The notes: generated by a model from the sequence alone, not told the origin. A DNA stretch of 64,000 bases from Shinisaurus crocodilurus (GCA_021292165.1 CM037883.1:9067434-9131433), one strand, 5' to 3'; shown: positions 32,710 through 44,472, counted from the first letter of the stretch. Translations and numbers: made by a program.

Positions 32710-33825
32710 ATTATTTTCTTTTTGATAACAAAAATTGATGTGGAGAGTGAGTGCTCCAAATCCAAAGAGGGTTGGCCATGGCCTGAACATGTTGAACTGC
32801 ATGCTCACTTTCAAGATTTCATTTTCTTCTAAAGCTCGAACCTTGTCCACAAGCTAGCAGCTTGGGCAAGTGAATGACTGAGGAGGGCATTGCCTTGGAG
32901 GTGATCGTGTCGTGATTTATGGAGTTGACAGAGGGAAAAGGCAATTCAGTTGGGGGTACCAAATGCCTCGTTTGCTAAACATTAGATTAGAGTCATCAAG
33001 AGAAATGGAGGTGAATGCAGTTTGGTCAAGGGTTTGCTCTTTGCTGCATTATGATGTGTCTCTTGGAAATTGCTCTCATCCTCTGTACCGTGACAGCATA
33101 TTTTAGCCAGAGCATAATAAGGAAATGCTATAGATTCGAGGAACCCCATGCAGCCAACTGTGTAAAACTCATACCTTAATGCACGAACATAGAGCATTTG
33201 CCAGCACCTCTTCAAAAACACTGGTAACAAAACAGCGGGGGGAGATAATATGATAAAATGGTGTGTTTGGATGGTCAACAAAACTATCACATTTAATATT
33301 TGTAAGAACCCAGGGAGCCTACCTGAGCAGAGGTCAGAAAAGTAACCACAGGTAGTTGGCATAAGCATTTGTGGATGCCAGCCATACATACCTATTTAGA
33401 ACTGGCTAGCCCTGTGCACATCTTGGAGATTTGCCCTGAGTCATTACTCTTGCTTCTCTTCTACCATCTCTGCGGTAAGGGAGAGAGGGGATGCTTACAA
33501 CGCTGGAGGCAGAGGCAGTGTTAGGGGGTGGCCCACTAGGGCTGGAGCCCCAAAACTTTCATTTGGAGCCCCGAATCTCTGGGAGGCCTTCTGCCCCATC
33601 ACCGTGTTGCCCACGGGCACTTGCTGAAATAAGGGTCCAGGGCCCCAATGATCTCTGTTGCATCTGACCCCCCAGATTAGCTGGCTTTTTGCCCACATGT
33701 GCTTCACCTCCTGCTTCCTCTCCCCTTGTATCTTTTTGCCAAAGGTTTCCTTCTGAAATCAAATGCCCTCCTCTCCTCTGTCCATACATTCCTTTTTACA
33801 AATAGTGGTGTCCTTAGGAGACTTT

Positions 33826-33827
<2 letters not shown>
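32710..33827. other. Stretch without recognised features
   Basis: No coding frame or repeat that I can support. Confidence 0.4.

Positions 33828-33865
<38 letters not shown>
33828..33865 (+). repeat. (CA)n microsatellite
   Basis: Nineteen uninterrupted CA units. Confidence 0.97.
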
Positions 33866-33868
<3 letters not shown>

Positions 33869-35084
33869 AGAGCATATGTAAATTAGAATATATGCAAATT
33901 TGTGCATTTATTTTTTTTGTCCTGTGGGCCTGAGCCCTAGGTATCTTTTTGGCACCTAGTACCACCCCTGGTTGGAGGGGGGGCAGATTTCACAAAGGGG
34001 GTGAGGCACAGATCCTTGTTCATGTTGCTCCTGAGCAATATGTGTATATATTTTTTTCTTATCGTATTAGCTCTTCTAAGATGTTCAAAATGAGTTGTGA
34101 GCACAAGCCCTACCCACAAGAGACCTCTGAACATTTAGCATGATGATCTGAAGGGTGCATAGTAGCCCCTAAGGTGAGGATTGTGCCTGCCAAATTTCAG
34201 AAAAATACGTGCTCGTTTGCTGTACACTTCTATATTTTGATTGAGATAGAGAGAGAGGAGACTGGCTGCTGATAACCTTTTTATTATTATTTCTTAGCAG
34301 AATTGGATGAAATTTGCAGGGATAGCTGTGCCTCCTAAGAGGATTGAATAACTACAAGGGGTGGTTGTGCAAGAGCAGCCTTAACATTTTAAGGATATGC
34401 TGATCCCCCTATTTTCCTTGTGGACCACTTTTCTTCCTGAAAGTGATGGACAACATAGAGCAGGCCCAAAGTAGGAAACCTCAACATTTCAGAAGTACAG
34501 GCACAGTGGTGAGGAGAGTTGTCAAATGTTATTTGTGGGGTGGGGGATGAGCTATGTGAAATGCCCTTATGTGAAATGCCCTTTTGGGGGGGCATTTTTT
34601 TTTCTATTTATGGAAATGGCATATGCCATACACAAGTGTCCCCAGGCAATAAACTTGCAAACATTCAGAAGCATAAGAGCAGGGACCGGGAAGTTATGAA
34701 GATCGAAAACCACGTGTATGGCTTTTTTAGCTAGTGAAGCCTGGTAGGGTTGGAAGAATGCCCTTCTCCTGATCCCACCCTTGCCCTCCCACAAAGCATA
34801 TTGATTGGTAAAATGTGCCCTATGATTAGAAGGTAGGTCTGCCAGTCACTCAGCCTCCTCCTTCCACCCTCCCCCTCATCAGCTTTTAGAGAAACAGAAG
34901 CAAAACTACGCTATTTTGGGAGGCACTTTGTCTGCCTTTCCAAAGCCAAATTGTGAATGAAACCTCATCAGGGTACGGCTCCTATTCTTCTAATTTCCAG
35001 TAATATAGAAAGGGAAGCCCAGTTCACCTTGGGAAGCACAAGAAACAGTCAGTCATCCCCAAAATGGGTTCACTACCATGGATA
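33866..35084. other. Stretch without recognised features
   Basis: A 17-base direct repeat (TATGTGAAATGCCCTT) lies at 34553-34586. Nothing else is clear. Confidence 0.4.
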
Positions 35085-35232
35085 GCTCCAATAAAGCTCC
35101 AAATAAAACCCGCAATGGATTAGGAGCCCCGCCGAAATAGGAGTCACTCACCAGCCTCCACCAGAATCAGTCCGAAGGGACCCGATTCAGCTTGGGATTT
35201 GGACTGCAGCTGAATCCAATGCACATCCCTAC
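35085..35232 (-). mobile_element. hAT-like MITE, right end only
   Basis: Ends AATGCACATCCCTA at 35232, the reverse complement of the TAGGGATGTGC terminus. The left end is missing or diverged. Confidence 0.45.
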
Positions 35233-35989
35233 GGTGGTTACCAATTTCTTTCAGAGCCATCCTTTTCTTACATAATGTCGGTATGGGCTTTCTTTTCCGG
35301 CATGCTGCCCAGGTGGAAGGTAAAATGAACTTTCAGCTGGTTTGACCTTTGGAGGCTTCACTCATTCACAAATATTTGTACAAGGCTAAGGGAAAGGTCA
35401 TGAAGATGAAGCACAGTGTGTTTTGGAGCCTTTGCCCTGCTACATTCCGTAAAGTTCAAAGCTGCAGTGAACTGACAGGTGAGCAAGGGTCTTCCTGATG
35501 CAGGTGTGTGAGAGCAGCCATCTGTCCCTCCCTGCTTGCTTGCCAAGTACCATCTGCAACAGAGGCCTTGGACTCAAAGCCTTTGCCGTTGCCGGCCGTC
35601 ATGGGTCTTGCTGCTGCCTGCATAGTTGAGGTCCGGAGTCAAGAATGCCATTTCGAGCAGTGAATGCAAGCCATGAACTGTAGGCCATCTCAAGCGGGCT
35701 TGGATTGTGCTGTGCTGCCATCGCGCCCCCATGGAAAGCCCCGCAGGGGCGAGGCTCTCTATATCTCTGTTCAGCGTCACTAGGTTAAAACGGAGTCACT
35801 CTCCTTCCCTCCTTGCTCTCTTTTAACTTGAACATAGGACCTACCATAACAGACAGAGAGCCTTCTTATGTAGTTCTGCATGTCCACACATTCCCCCTGA
35901 GCACGCCCGCATCCCCGTTTGCTTCAGCAGATAGAAAGACAGCTCTGTATGTTCACCCCATCATTCATGTTATATACAGTCACGAAGTG

Positions 35990-36111
35990 CCACCCACCCC
36001 TTTTTTTCTTTTTCCCTCCCTCCCCCCTCACTCGCCCCATCCCACCCTCCCTCTCTCCCTCTCTCCCACCCACCCTCCCTCCCTCGCTCTCCACCCACCC
36101 CTCCCTCCCTC
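35990..36111 (+). repeat. Polypyrimidine tract (CCCT/CACC)n
   Basis: About 120 bases almost entirely of C and T with CCACC and CCCT units. It resumes at 36345-36402 beyond the SINE. Confidence 0.92.
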
Positions 36112-36344
36112 CAGCGTGGTGTAGTGGTGAGAGTGTTGGACTGGGACTCGGGAGATCCGGGTTCTAGTCCCCGCTCAGCCATGAAACTCACTGGGTGACT
36201 TTGGGCCAGTCACTGACTCTCAGCCTAACCTACCTCACAGGGTTGTTGTGAGGATAAAGTGGAGAGGAGGAGGAGGATTATGTAAGCCACCTTGGGTTCC
36301 TTGCAGGAAAAAAGGCGGGGTATAAATATAATAAATAAAATAAA
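36112..36344 (+). mobile_element. Ther1/MIR-core SINE (Squam3-like), copy 7
   Basis: Starts CCAGCGTGGTGTAGTGG and ends AATAAATAAAATAAA. It splits a polypyrimidine tract into two parts, so insertion happened inside the tract. Confidence 0.88.
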
Positions 36345-36402
36345 TCCATCCCACCCCACCCCACCCTCCATCCATCCCACCCTCTCTCCCTCCCTCCCTC
36401 TA

Positions 36403-38116
36403 GCTCTGCTGCAGAACAGACAGAGTGCTCGTGCCAGAAGTCTGAACTGATCATTTGCAGAGAGCATTTGAAATTAGCCCAGAGACGGCGTGCAGCCCCA
36501 GGGCTTCGGGTTGCCCACCCCTGTATGTAGCGTCTGAGTGCTGGGATCCCTGGTTCAAGAAATTCACACCCTTGCACCCAACAAAACTGGGTTGCTACTT
36601 ATTACACAGGACAAGTGCTTTTATCTCACCTAGCTCAGTGGATAATTCCCTTGGACTTCAAGAGGGGCAAAAATAAATAAATAAATAAATAAATAAAATA
36701 AGCCATCATGTTGCAATTCAGAAGCTAAAGACTCACAAGCAGGGCAGTGACAAATCACTGGAATTGCAGCTTTCATTCCTTCGCCACTCACTCTAGTGGG
36801 AATGCTCCGGAGCAAGTGGTTCAAGGTGTGCAGCAATGGCATTATTTGCCAAATTAGTGTGACACACTTCAAGTATGGAGGGTCTCTCCACACAATGATT
36901 GCCAACCTCTTAAATTTAATAGAGTTCAGAAGATGAAAGCTCTCCACTGAGGATTTTTTGAAAGAAAGAAAAAATGCACCAGTTAGAAAGCTGTTAAAAG
37001 GTATTGGGTCAAAAATGCCACTTCGGAAGGTGCTTGTATAACATACAGTAACTATTTCAAAAAGAACTGCTCTCACACCTTGCATCAGTAACAGTTTACA
37101 AAACCCCAGCACCGAACCCAGTACTGTTACGGTGCCCAGTATAAACAAGGTACTGTATAAACTGGGATGGGGTAACCAGCAGGGCAAAACTGTACTGTTT
37201 CAATAAACGCATAATACTCTTGCAACTTGTTTTGCTTCTCTTCTTGATTTCCCTGCTTGACTTCTTATCGGTGTTTATTTATTCCTAAGCAGCCCTCTTC
37301 CAAAACAATTCCAAAAATTCATCTCTGCTTCCTTCTCCCCTCTGTGATATCAGTAATTGTGATTGTATTCCTTTGCTTTTCTATCAAGGTGGCAAGTGTA
37401 ATGTTCTCTTTTTCCTTTTCCTTTTTTTTTTTTCATACCATAAATGATATTGTGACAAATTTCAAGTAGTTTGGAGGACTCAGAAGGCAAAATAATGATG
37501 TACGATCATAATTTGGTAGGAATGAAAATGCTCCTTGTGTTGTTGAAAGCCTCAGTTAGAGCAAACCACTGTGAAAGCAAATAGCACAGGGAGCAAGACA
37601 ATCACATTGCAAAACCCGCTGGTATTTGAAGCTCTCCAAGAGTGGTGCCCTGCTCAACACCTCAATCCAAAATGTTTATTGCCTTGCCCTTGCCTACCAG
37701 CTGTTGAAGTAAACTTCAAAGACTTAAGTCCAGGGGGATATTTCAGACATGATTTGGAATACACATAGAGGGGTGGGTGGGATTACATCATCTGGGTCCC
37801 ACCCTAACCCCTTTGTATATTCAGTATAATGCCTGAAAGGGCCAATGTGTGTGCAAACTGTGTGTGCTCATAGGCTCTGTATGTGCAATGAGGGCTCTTG
37901 AAAAAAATCAATGCCCCTCATTGTGCAGCAAGAACCTATGCATTGTACACACTTTGTTAGCAGAAGTGGCTTTAAAAAAGCAGCAAACTGAATCCAGGAA
38001 GTGAAAGGCTGGGGAAACTTTACTGAATCATAAACAGGTAGTCCCCTGGATAAGCAGTCTCAGAAATATAAAACAACCGAGCAAATCAGACTAGACTTCT
38101 AACATAATGAAACCAT

Positions 38117-38155
<39 letters not shown>

Positions 38156-38654
38156 AGCATCTACTGAACATGATCATGGGCATGAGTGGGCTCAGTCCTG
38201 CTCCCTCTCTACACACATTAAGCCTATCCTCTGAACAGTCTTAATGTTCCCGTGGTTTGGGAAGTTAGGACATTATTGATTCAGTGTTTGCTTGTTTGTT
38301 TTTAATTCTTCCCAACCTATTCACATAACTGATCCCCGAGGCGATTTTCAACTAGAGATGGGGGCAACTATTTGAAAGAGGGGAGCCCCCTCCCCGGCTG
38401 CTGGCTTAGGCTGGCCCCATTCTGAGTTGTAATCCAGCATCCTTCAAAGCTTGTTTGCCACTTCTCTGACCTCCTCCTCTTCCACGAGAAAATAAAGGTC
38501 TTCCCTTATGGAAGGGGAGATGCTAATCGGCGACAGAGGGCCAAGAGAAGCTTTCATCATGGTCTCTGCTCAGCTGCAGCTGATCCTACTCCTGCTTTTT
38601 CCTGCTAAGAGTCATGAGGTTTGACTAGAAGTATAATTATGCCCAACAAGAAAT
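36403..38654. other. Stretch without recognised genes, with (ACT)n at 38117-38155
   Basis: The 185-codon minus frame at 36630-37187 runs into an (AAAT)n tract and has no domain I recognise. The (AAAT)n run lies at 36672-36700 and the (ACT)13 microsatellite at 38117-38155. Nothing else is supportable. Confidence 0.45.
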
Positions 38655-38984
38655 GAGTTATTTATTTATTCATTCATTCATTTTCTATACCACCCAATAG
38701 CCGAAGCTCTCTGGGTGGTGTACAACAATAATTAGAAACAAACAATAAAATACAGTTAAAAATGCAAACAATAAAACATTATGACATTTTTAAAACCAAT
38801 TTTAAAAATATCTCTAAAGCAAGTTAATAAAAACACAACCGCTAAAAACAATTTACCACCCCACCATATACCATTTAATTATTAAAAGCCTCAACGTAGA
38901 GGGCAGTCTTAACCTGGCGCCGAAAAGATAATAGACTTGGCGCCAGGCGGGACTCGAGGGGAGCTTGTTCCACAGTTGGGGGGC

Positions 38985-39077
38985 TTCCACCTGGGCTATC
39001 TTGTAAACCGCCCAGGGAGCCTTTAGGTTGATGGGCGGTAAATAAATATATTAAATAAAATAAAAAATTAAATAAAT
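38985..39077 (+). mobile_element. Very short L2 3'-tail insertion, nested
   Basis: Sense-strand piece with AACCGCCCAGGGAGCC, then GGGCGGTAAATAAATA and an (AATA)n tail. Removal rejoins the host L2 (GGGGGGCT to ACCACAGAAAAGG), as in other copies. Confidence 0.7.
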
Positions 39078-39079
39078 AC

Positions 39080-39498
39080 CACAGAAAAGGCCCTCCCCCT
39101 TCTCGCTGCCCTCTGAGCCACCTCACATGGAGGCGGCAGTCGGAGGAAGGCCCCAGATGTTGAACGTAGTGTATGGATAGATTGTGGTTGGGAGAGGTGT
39201 TCCATCAGGTATTGTGGTCCCAAGCTGTGTAGGGCTTTATAGGTCAAAACCAGCACCTTGAATCGGGCTTGGAAGCATATAGGCAGCTAGTGCAAGCCAG
39301 AACAGGTGTTATATGTTCGGACCTTTTGGTTCCGGTGATTAGTCTGGCTGCTGCATTTTGCACAAGCTGGAGCTTCTGAACAGTCTTCAAGGGCAGCCCC
39401 ACGTAGACTGCATTGCAGCAATCTAACTTGGAGATTACTGGAGTGTGGATTACTGAAACCAGGCTATCCCTGCCCAGATAGGGGTGTAACTGGGCCAC
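39080..39498 (-). pseudogene. L2 ORF2 C-terminal part, frameshifted
   Basis: The minus strand shows the end of an L2 reverse transcriptase in two frames. One at 39244-39498 holds ISKLDCCNAVYVGLPLKTV and KLQLVQNAAARLITG. The other at 39068-39256 holds LVLTYKALHSLGPQYL and RRGRAFSV. The frame changes near 39250-39300. The motifs are the thumb/connection end of L2 RT; the catalytic palm is absent. It has the same order as the 40.2-kb copy in the opposite orientation. Confidence 0.75.
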
Positions 39499-39545
39499 CA
39501 GCTAGAAGGCACTCCGTGCCACTGAGGCAACCTGAGCCTCAAGGG

Positions 39546-40134
39546 ACAGAGATGGCTCAAGGAGTTACAGATCACATCATTTGAAGCTACACCTCCATTG
39601 GCTGCTATCCTCTTCTCTTCTCTTCTCTTCCCTTCTCAAGTAATGGCTTTCTTTCCATTGGGAAAAGGAAGGCTAGGGGTTGTGGCACCGTGCTGAACAG
39701 TTAGGGGGAGACCTCACACAGAGGGGATTCTTCTGCATACCACAGACCCTTCCAGTTGGGAGGGTGGGTGCACACTGAAGGGAAGCCCCACTGTCATCTC
39801 TGATGAGAGAAGGGACCATGCCGAGGCCCTTAGTGCACTGTTTACTGTCCCAAAGGGGGGTGAGGGTGAATGCTTCACCCGAAGATGCTTCACCCAGTCT
39901 GCATTCTCCCCAATGTGGGGAAGCCATGGGGCAGAAGAAGCTAGGGTCCCCAATTGAGGCATTGGAAGGAATGCTCTTCCAGCCAGTAGCTTCAGTTGGG
40001 GTGGCTTCACTGTCCATGGGCTTTTCCTGCAGTGAAGCTGTGTCCCGACCCAAAGTGCCAGGGCTGGGGACCAGATGATGTCAGAGGGCATTACCCCTCC
40101 CCCTGACATCATCTAGCCCACAGAAGGCTCAGTA
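39546..40134. other. Stretch without recognised genes
   Basis: A (TTCTC)n run lies at 39611-39632. Overlapping frames of about 130 codons on both strands (39673-40112) have no recognisable domain. Confidence 0.4.
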
Positions 40135-40795
40135 CTGGGCCATACAAGACTGGATTACTGCAATCAATCAAGGCTGGATTACTGCAATGTGCTCTATGTG
40201 GGGCTGCCCTTAAGGCTGCTCTGGAAGCTGGAGCTAGTGCAGAATGCAGCAGCTCGGCTGTTGTCAGGAGCTGCCCCCTTTTCAGCATGCAACTCCTTTG
40301 CTGAAGGAGCTGCACTGGCTACCTATTCGCTACTGGGCCAAATTGAAGGATCTGGTACTAGTGTACAAAGCCCCAAAAAACTTGGGACCAGGATACCTGA
40401 GAGAGTGCCTTCTCCCTTACCAACCTGCCCTGTAACTGAGGTCATTGGAGGACATTCTCCTGGTGGTTCCTCGTGGATCGATGGCCTGACTGGAGTCTAC
40501 CAGGAGAGGAGCCTTCAGTGTGGTGGCTCCACACGCCTCCACTTCTATGGAACTCCTTGCCTTTGGAGGCCAGGGAGACTTTGACACTGTATTATTTTCA
40601 GAACTGGCTGAAGATGTTTTTGTTCCAGGAAGCCTTCGTTGCTGACCAGCCATGGTTTTAATGTTATTCTGTTTTTAATGCATTGTTTTTATTCTTTTAT
40701 CTGTTTTATCTTTTTTAGTGTTCATTGCTCCAGAATCTGTCTAGATATGGAGTGGTATACAAATGCTGTAAATAAACAAATAAATACACACACAC
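40135..40795 (+). mobile_element. L2 LINE, 5'-truncated, sense
   Basis: Covers the RT C-terminus and 3' end, finishing GGAGTGGTATACAAATGC and an (AATA)n tail followed by (CA)n. A partial tandem duplication (CTGGATTACTGCAAT twice at 40149-40190) lies at its left edge. Confidence 0.8.
40189..40661 (+). pseudogene. L2 ORF2 C-terminal part, frameshifted
   Basis: Begins LYVGLPLRLLWKLELVQNAA and continues ARLLSG in one frame. It shifts to HATPLLKELHWLPIRYWAKL (40290-40435) and again to a frame with TPPLLWNSLPLEARETL near 40530-40610. The blocks match the end of L2 reverse transcriptase in order. At least two frameshifts make it inactive. It differs enough from the 39-kb copy to be a separate insertion. 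Confidence 0.75.
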
Positions 40796-40821
40796 ACACA
40801 CACATGCACCAGATACAGTTT

Positions 40822-40905
40822 TCCACTCCTGATGTGGAGCTTTATATGTCCAAGCCAGCACTTCGAATTGCACCTGGAAACAAATGCAGGTGGTTCCAGC
40901 TAGTC
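40822..40905 (-). mobile_element. Small L2 fragment, antisense
   Basis: GAGCTTTATATGTCCAAGCC and CAGCACTTCGAATTGCACC match the antisense ORF2 block also seen at 39230-39270. Confidence 0.5.
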
Positions 40906-41590
40906 AGTGAATAAATGTTATGCAACTTCCAGGCCCCCAGTGCTGAGAAGAATGATATAATATTCATATCCTTGCATGCTAAAAACAAAACAAAACAGAC
41001 TAACAAAAACAGCATAAGGCAAAATTATACTAATGAAATTTAAAACCTTTTTAGTTGGTGATTCCCAGGCTTCAGGACACAAGTTGATTCCATTAAACCA
41101 ATATAATAACTCGGAGGGCAAAAGGAGAACCCTACAATTTGCCTGGCAATGTGTTGAGTTATGGAAGGCATTAGAGAATGTAGCAGAGACTCTAGATTGC
41201 TGCTGCAAGTTCCTGAGGCTTAATGTGTCCCATACGAATAAATCTCTTCTTATGCATTCTAGCAGAGTCTAGACTATGATGACATGAAAAGTGAATGTTG
41301 ACAATTTCACACCTACTACAGACATCAGAACCTCTGGGGCTACAACCATGCGTTCCTTCTGGTCGCTATCAAATTGGTTTTCCCTAACCATAGTACAGGT
41401 CTTGGAGACTGCAGGCATGAAATGGCACATTGTTTACTTCCTTAAAAACAGAGGTTTCAAAATGCTGTCATACCAATACATTGAGCAAAAGCACTGCTTC
41501 CACACCAACTGCATGGAACTATGGGGTAGCTGCTTTATTATGCTGCTTTATTACAGTAGCTGCTATGGGGCAGCTGTTTCATTACAATAC
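40906..41590. other. Stretch without recognised features
   Basis: A GCTGCTTTATTA near-duplicate occurs at about 41530-41555. Nothing else. Confidence 0.4.
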
Positions 41591-41826
41591 ACCAGTGTGG
41601 CGTAGTGGTTAGAGTATTGGACTGGGACTAGGGAGATCCGGGTTCTAGTCCCCACTCAGCCGTGAAGCTCACCGGGTGACTTTGGGCCAGTCACTGACTC
41701 GCAGCCTAACCTACCTCACAGGGCTGTTGTGAAGATAAGATGGAGTGGAAGAGGAGGGTTATGTGAGCTGCCTTGGGTTCCTTGCAGGAAGAAAGGTGGG
41801 ATATAAATATAATAAATAAATGAATA
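41591..41826 (+). mobile_element. Ther1/MIR-core SINE (Squam3-like), copy 8
   Basis: A full-length copy starting CCAGTGTGGCGTAGTGG, ending in AATAAATGAATAAATT and an (ATT)n tract. Confidence 0.88.
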
Positions 41827-41856
41827 AATTATTATTATTATTATTTTATATAAGGA

Positions 41857-42022
41857 CTTCATAGATCATAGAGTTGGAAGGAGCCTACAAGGCTATCAAG
41901 TCCAACCCCCTGCTCAATGCAGGAAACTAGAGGAGGGGTCTCCCATCCAAGTAATAACCAGGCTTGACCCTGCTTAGCTTTCCATGCTCAGACAAGCTGA
42001 GCCAGCGTAAGCCACAGGCCTG
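41857..42022 (-). mobile_element. 5S rRNA-derived SINE with CR1 tail, copy 4 (best copy)
   Basis: This is the cleanest copy. On the minus strand the head at 41938-42022 aligns by eye with vertebrate 5S rRNA positions 34-92 at 52 of 59 positions plus one inserted A. It has an almost perfect box A (AGCTAAGCAGGGTCA) and box C start (TGGATGGGAGACC). Upstream of these, GGCCTGTGGCTTAC fits the first bases of 5S with a deletion of about 10 bases afterwards. The linker CCTCCTCTAGTT and the CR1-like tail follow. Confidence 0.88.
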
Positions 42023-42639
42023 CAGTATTAGAATGGTCTAAGTTCTTTGAAGACATTATCTTGTAATTCTTACAACAACCCTGTAAGGGAGATTAGTGTT
42101 ATTATCCCAGCACTGCAGATATGGTTGCTGAAGCAGAGAGAAAGTGGCTTGCCAAATTCCAGGTCATGTAAGCTTCTATGTGAGTGCTGTGTTGAAAGTT
42201 CTCCTGAGAGAATGTTCAGATCAAATTTGGGGGACAAGACAAAAATGGGTCTCCAAAAGTGAGGTCAATGGGGTGGGGGGAAAGGGTAACTTTGGGGAAT
42301 GAAGGATTGCCATTTTGGTTGGGGTGATGGTGATTTTTTTCCTATTTTTATTTTTAAAAAGAAAGAGGGAGGAGATCCTCTTTACAGCCACCAGCTGGTT
42401 CTGACACTTTTCTCAGCTCAAGAAAGCATCAAAATGTTTGAAAGTGTGTATTTGGGGAGAAAATACTTTCAAAAGGCATGTTTTAAGAGAAAATATGTTC
42501 CAAAGGCTTATTGAAAAGTATACATTTAAATGCCAGCTTTCATATGTATTAAACAAACATTCACAGAATAATGGGGAAATGGGACAGAACTGATTTATAG
42601 GTCAAATATAGAAAGTGACATAGATTGGAAATAGACTGG
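42023..42639. other. Stretch without recognised features
   Basis: Nothing supportable. Confidence 0.4.
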
Positions 42640-42725
42640 GGCTGAACACTTACTTGGGAGAAATCCCCCAACTGAACACCGTAGAACTTACTTTTGAGTA
42701 AATATGTATAGTATTGTGCTGCCCT
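42640..42725. repeat. Foldback MITE (GCAATCCTATGC type)
   Basis: GCTGAACACTTACTTGGGAG leads to the mirror half TTACTTTTGAGTAAATATGT ending GTATTGTGCTG. Near-palindromic, as at 16.97 kb. Confidence 0.5.
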
Positions 42726-42729
42726 TTGT

Positions 42730-43033
42730 CTTTGTTTGGTTCTGTTTGTTCTCTTCTCTGTCTTGCTTTTGGCTTGTGACTCTCAGTATCACAGTTTGGA
42801 CCCTGTCCTATAGAAGACACATGCCTAGATACACAGAGACAGGCGGTGGTAGTAGCTTTTGTTAGATTTTGCCTGGTGTATTTTTTCCCCAAAAGTTACT
42901 CTGGTTCTTGTATGCCTTTTATTCCTGGAGTCCCCCTCCCCTCCACACACACCTTCGCTTCGCAAATAAACTGATCACCCACTTCAAGGATTCTGTGTGC
43001 TTCCTTCTAAGTAAGCCTTGGTACTAGATCCAA
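42730..43033 (+). mobile_element. Possible LTR 3' part
   Basis: AATAAA at about 42965 is followed by a GTGTGCTTCCTTCTAAG stretch and an end in CCAACA near 43033, similar to an R-U5 region. No 5' end or target duplication was found. Confidence 0.25.
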
Positions 43034-43976
43034 CACCTACTGCTTGGATATTGCTACCGTTTAAAGTTTCAGGCCTAGGGCTTTTAAAGAAGAGTGCTGC
43101 CGGTCTGGGCTATTGTTCCATAAGCCCTTGGAGTGTCCTATAAGGTCTGAGAGTCCCCTGGCTCAGTTTGAGGTGGATGTATGTAAGGGGTGGTGGCAGC
43201 CTACTTTGCTTGGTTGTTGTTTGGCCTGAACAACTTTTTGTTCTTGCCTAAGCTGCTGGGAGCTAGGATAACCCCCTCCCTCCCCTCACAGCCATTCTTA
43301 TTTTCATGCTTTGCAATGCTACACTCCCTCATAAGTGATACACACGTCATGTTAGCCTGGGGCAGGACATTTATCTCCCCATTCAGTGTGTTAGTCTGCA
43401 CTCAGCATCCTATCATTATAAATGAAATAGGAGAATCTGTTAAGAATAGCAATAGTGTGTAAAGGAGCAGTGATTAAAGTGGGACTATCTGCACTACATT
43501 CTCCGTGGTGCTGGAGGAGGAGCAATGTTTGCATGAACAGTTCTTGTCCAATCAACATCATGTCTTCAGCCAAAGTTCTGCACCTTCTGAAATTATTACA
43601 CGACCATTCTGGGGATGGACAAGTGTGAAACAACTTGATATGTCATCATGGTTGTTGTGTGTTTTTTGCATCCCTTGTTAAGCCACATAGGAGTTTAGGA
43701 ATCAAAGAAAGGTTACATCGATTATAATGAAACTTTTGTTTGTTTATAGATGTATGGGTCACCTTTCGGTCCAAATAGTGTTGCCAAGGCAACTTACAAT
43801 TAAATACTCTATAATGCTGCTGGGAGATGTTTTATTCATTTATTTTATTTTAAAAATTGCTTACCCGCTTTTCATTATAAAATAATCCCAAAGTGGTGTA
43901 CAAGCAGAAAACTCAGTAAAAATAATGCTATGTTAACAGAAGCATAATCAAACACAGGAGAACAGTAACAGGTGAA
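43034..43976. other. Mostly unassigned
   Basis: Bases 43825-43920 (TTATTTTATTTTAAAAATTG then ACCCGCTTTTCATTATAAAA and CAAAGTGGTGTACAA) look like an antisense LINE or SINE 3' tail that I cannot assign. Otherwise nothing. Confidence 0.35.
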
Positions 43977-44058
43977 TCATAGAATCATAGAAAAGAAGAG
44001 TTGGAAGGGGCCTACCAGGCCATCGAGTCCAACCCCCTGCTCAATGCAGGAATCCAGG

Positions 44059-44472
44059 TCAAAGCATCCCCGACAGATGGCTGTCCAGCCGCACCTTGAA
44101 TGCCTCCAGTGTGGGAGAGCCCACCACCTCCCTAGGTAGTTGGTTCCATTGTCTTATTGCTCTGACAGTCAGGAATCTTTTTCTGATGTTTAGGTGGAAT
44201 CTGGGTTCCTGTAACTTGAGCCCATTATTCCGTGTCCTGCAAACTGGGATGATCGAGAAGAGATCCTGGCCCTCCTCTGTGTGACAACCTTTCAAGTACT
44301 GGAAGAGTGCGATCATATCTCCCCTCAGTCTCCTCTTCTGAAGGCTAAACATGCCCAGTTCTTCCAGTCTCTCCTCATAGGGCCTTGTTTCCAGTCCCTT
44401 TATCATCCTTGTTGCCCTCCTCTGAACCCTCTCCAATTTGCCTACATCCTTCTTAAAGTGTGGTTTAAGCAA
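44059..44472 (-). pseudogene. CR1 ORF2 C-terminal fragment fused to L2 end
   Basis: A minus-strand frame of 137 codons, starting MLKPHFKKDV and ending HLSGML before a stop. MLK comes from L2 sequence and PHFKKDV onwards from CR1. Conserved CR1 blocks are KLERVQRRATRMIKGLE, FSLQKRRLRGDM, RFHLNIRKRFLTVRAIRQWN and LPREVVGSP. The catalytic palm is missing, so the frame has no autonomous function. It differs from the 12.68-kb frame at about 11 of 131 residues, and both are still open. Confidence 0.8.

Larger units (their letters stand above)
38655..39545 (-). mobile_element. L2 LINE, 5'-truncated, antisense, about 0.8 kb
   Basis: Tail (TTTA)n/(TTCA)n, then CTATACCACCCAATAGCCG and AAGCTCTCTGGGTGG, 3' UTR, and ORF2 C-terminus. 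A 93-base L2 tail of another subfamily is nested at 38985-39077. Confidence 0.85.

Noticed and set aside
36630..37187. 185-codon minus-strand frame with hydrophobic stretches
   Set aside because: The C-terminal part translates an (AAAT)n tract, and I see no domain, splice signals or conserved motif.
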